In this document: positions 35,614-36,202 of the stretch, one piece after another
Layout: each line of letters starts with the position of its first letter
Numbering within the stretch: position 1 is the stretch's first letter
Assembly (NCBI GenBank): GCA_050485645.1
Contig: JBJHBT010000041.1
Coordinates: 1-36,202 of the forward strand
From: JBJHBP01 sp050485645
GTDB taxonomy: Bacteria; Pseudomonadota; Gammaproteobacteria; Steroidobacterales; Rariloculaceae
DNA: 36,202 nt
Reading direction: 5' to 3'
The notes under the pieces: generated by a model
What the model was told of the DNA's origin: nothing
Database searches by the model: none
What the model saw: the letters and a program-made list of their open reading frames with translations, nothing else
Translations under genes and position numbers: made by a program

Positions 35614-36065
35614 ACCGCATGCGTCTGGCGATGCTGACTGCTGTTGTGCTTGCGAATCCCTTCGGCATCCTGGCTGCGCAGGCGGATGATCCCCCGCCTG
35701 CGGAGTCCGCCTGGGTGGCATTGCCCGGGGATCTTGAGCCGGACCTGAGCGACCCGCTGCTGCGGCACGGGCAGTCCGTTTACATCCAACGTTGCGCCGG
35801 CTGTCACGATGCGATTCCGCAGACAATTTTCGGCCCGCCGTTTCTGCCGCCGATGCCGGGCACCCAGGTGCTGCGCGGTCGCTATGGGGAGGCGCTGCCG
35901 GCCGAGCTTCATCGGCGCAGCGATCTGCCGGCCGACTACATCGAGTTCGTCGTGCGTCGCGGTCTGGGCTCGATGCCGTTCTTTCGTCCCACCGAAATCA
36001 GCGCGGACGATCTGCGCGCGCTGGTGGCGTATCTGACCCGACCTCGGGGTGCGGGTGCCGACTGA
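35610..36065 (+). CDS. Periplasmic cytochrome c subunit of the flavocytochrome
   Basis: 151 residues. Signal peptide 1-25 (cleavage AQA-25/D-26), one haem motif C62-A-G-C65-H66, and a probable axial Met122 in GLGSMPFFRPTEI, followed by the closing helix LRALVAYLTRP: a single-haem class I cytochrome c. Its ATG overlaps the flavoprotein stop (ATGA), as expected for a 1:1 partner. It should take electrons from the FAD subunit, like PchC with PchF. This implies that the signal-less flavoprotein is exported with it or after folding, as in known PCMH. Confidence 0.88.
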   Translation: MNRMRLAMLTAVVLANPFGILAAQADDPPPAESAWVALPGDLEPDLSDPLLRHGQSVYIQRCAGCHDAIPQTIFGPPFLPPMPGTQVLRGRYGEALPAELHRRSDLPADYIEFVVRRGLGSMPFFRPTEISADDLRALVAYLTRPRGAGAD

Positions 36066-36081
36066 GGTCGGCAGGACACTA

Positions 36082-36202
36082 GTGTACCCCGTCAAGCAGT
36101 CTGTAACTTATTAAGCGTTCGACGTCCTCGTTTCACTTTTTCGAGGATATCCTGCGCTGACTTCGTCCAAATGAACGGCGCGGGTGCTTCATTGTGCTTG
36201 TC
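36082..36202 (-). mobile_element. Right end of an IS630-like insertion sequence (partial)
   Basis: The boundary is placed by the TAG/TGTACCCCGTCAAG sequence about 12 bp beyond the transposase stop, where an IS630-type inverted end next to a TA target would be expected. The rest of the element, and the other inverted repeat needed to prove the end, lie outside the window. Confidence 0.6.
36092..36202 (-). CDS. IS630-family transposase, C-terminal fragment
   Basis: The last 36 codons are visible, ending in a TGA at 36094-36092. The sequence includes HNEAPAPFIWTKSAQDILEKV, cut here to its core PFIWTKSAQDIL; the form [HN]-x-x-P-x-PFxWTKxAxxIL is the C-terminus of IS630-type DDE transposases, just after the catalytic glutamate. 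The gene continues past the window edge. Confidence 0.75.
   Translation of the reverse strand, partial: DKHNEAPAPFIWTKSAQDILEKVKRGRRTLNKLQTA

Noticed and set aside
34321..35826. 501-codon minus-strand frame opposite the flavoprotein and cytochrome genes
   Set aside because: The plus frames carry the complete flavoprotein and CxxCH cytochrome motifs; this is their shadow.

Overview
The window is high-G+C DNA (by eye well above 60%) from a Gram-negative proteobacterium. It carries an outer-membrane porin, a two-partner-secretion pair, a YqjD/YqjE/YqjK-like gene set, sigma-54 promoters and apparent NtrC sites. Gamma- or Betaproteobacteria is my inference; the species cannot be named from the sequence.

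Layout. Positions 1-3300 hold small envelope-stress-type genes: a BON-domain periplasmic protein (minus), a divergent three-gene YqjD/YqjE/YqjK-like cluster (plus), a DUF1328 membrane peptide (minus) and an unrecognised anchored protein (plus). Three consensus sigma-54 promoters drive the first, second and fourth of these units, so they look like one RpoN-controlled regulon. Positions 3282-16767 form a complete urea-scavenging locus on the minus strand. It reads from high to low coordinate: porin, urtABCDE (ABC urea importer), a NicO/UreH-like nickel permease gene, ureD, ureA, ureB, ureC, ureE, ureF, ureG. It is headed by a sigma-54 promoter at 16630-16645 and two NtrC-type palindromes 42 bp apart. 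Urea would cross the outer membrane by the porin and the inner membrane by UrtBCDE. It would then be cleaved by a nickel urease whose metal is supplied by the NicO permease and UreDEFG.

Positions 16814-17090 hold what looks like a decayed gene end. Positions 17161-33720 carry a two-partner-secretion system on the minus strand: the TpsB transporter (568 aa) followed 45-63 bp later by a giant TpsA exoprotein of about 4930 aa. That single gene fills 41% of the window and is built from several different repeat arrays, including a tryptophan-bearing 50-57-residue repeat and a C-terminal MBG/YDG array, and it ends in a small globular-looking domain.

Positions 34027-36065 encode a flavocytochrome pair of the 4-cresol dehydrogenase / eugenol hydroxylase type (flavoprotein plus periplasmic cytochrome c). 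The right edge (36082-36202) is the end of an IS630-like insertion sequence, cut by the window.

The strongest non-gene observations are the four sigma-54 promoters, the NtrC-type control region of the urea locus, the same hexanucleotide microsatellite read in two frames in ureE and ureB, and the repeat architecture of the giant exoprotein.
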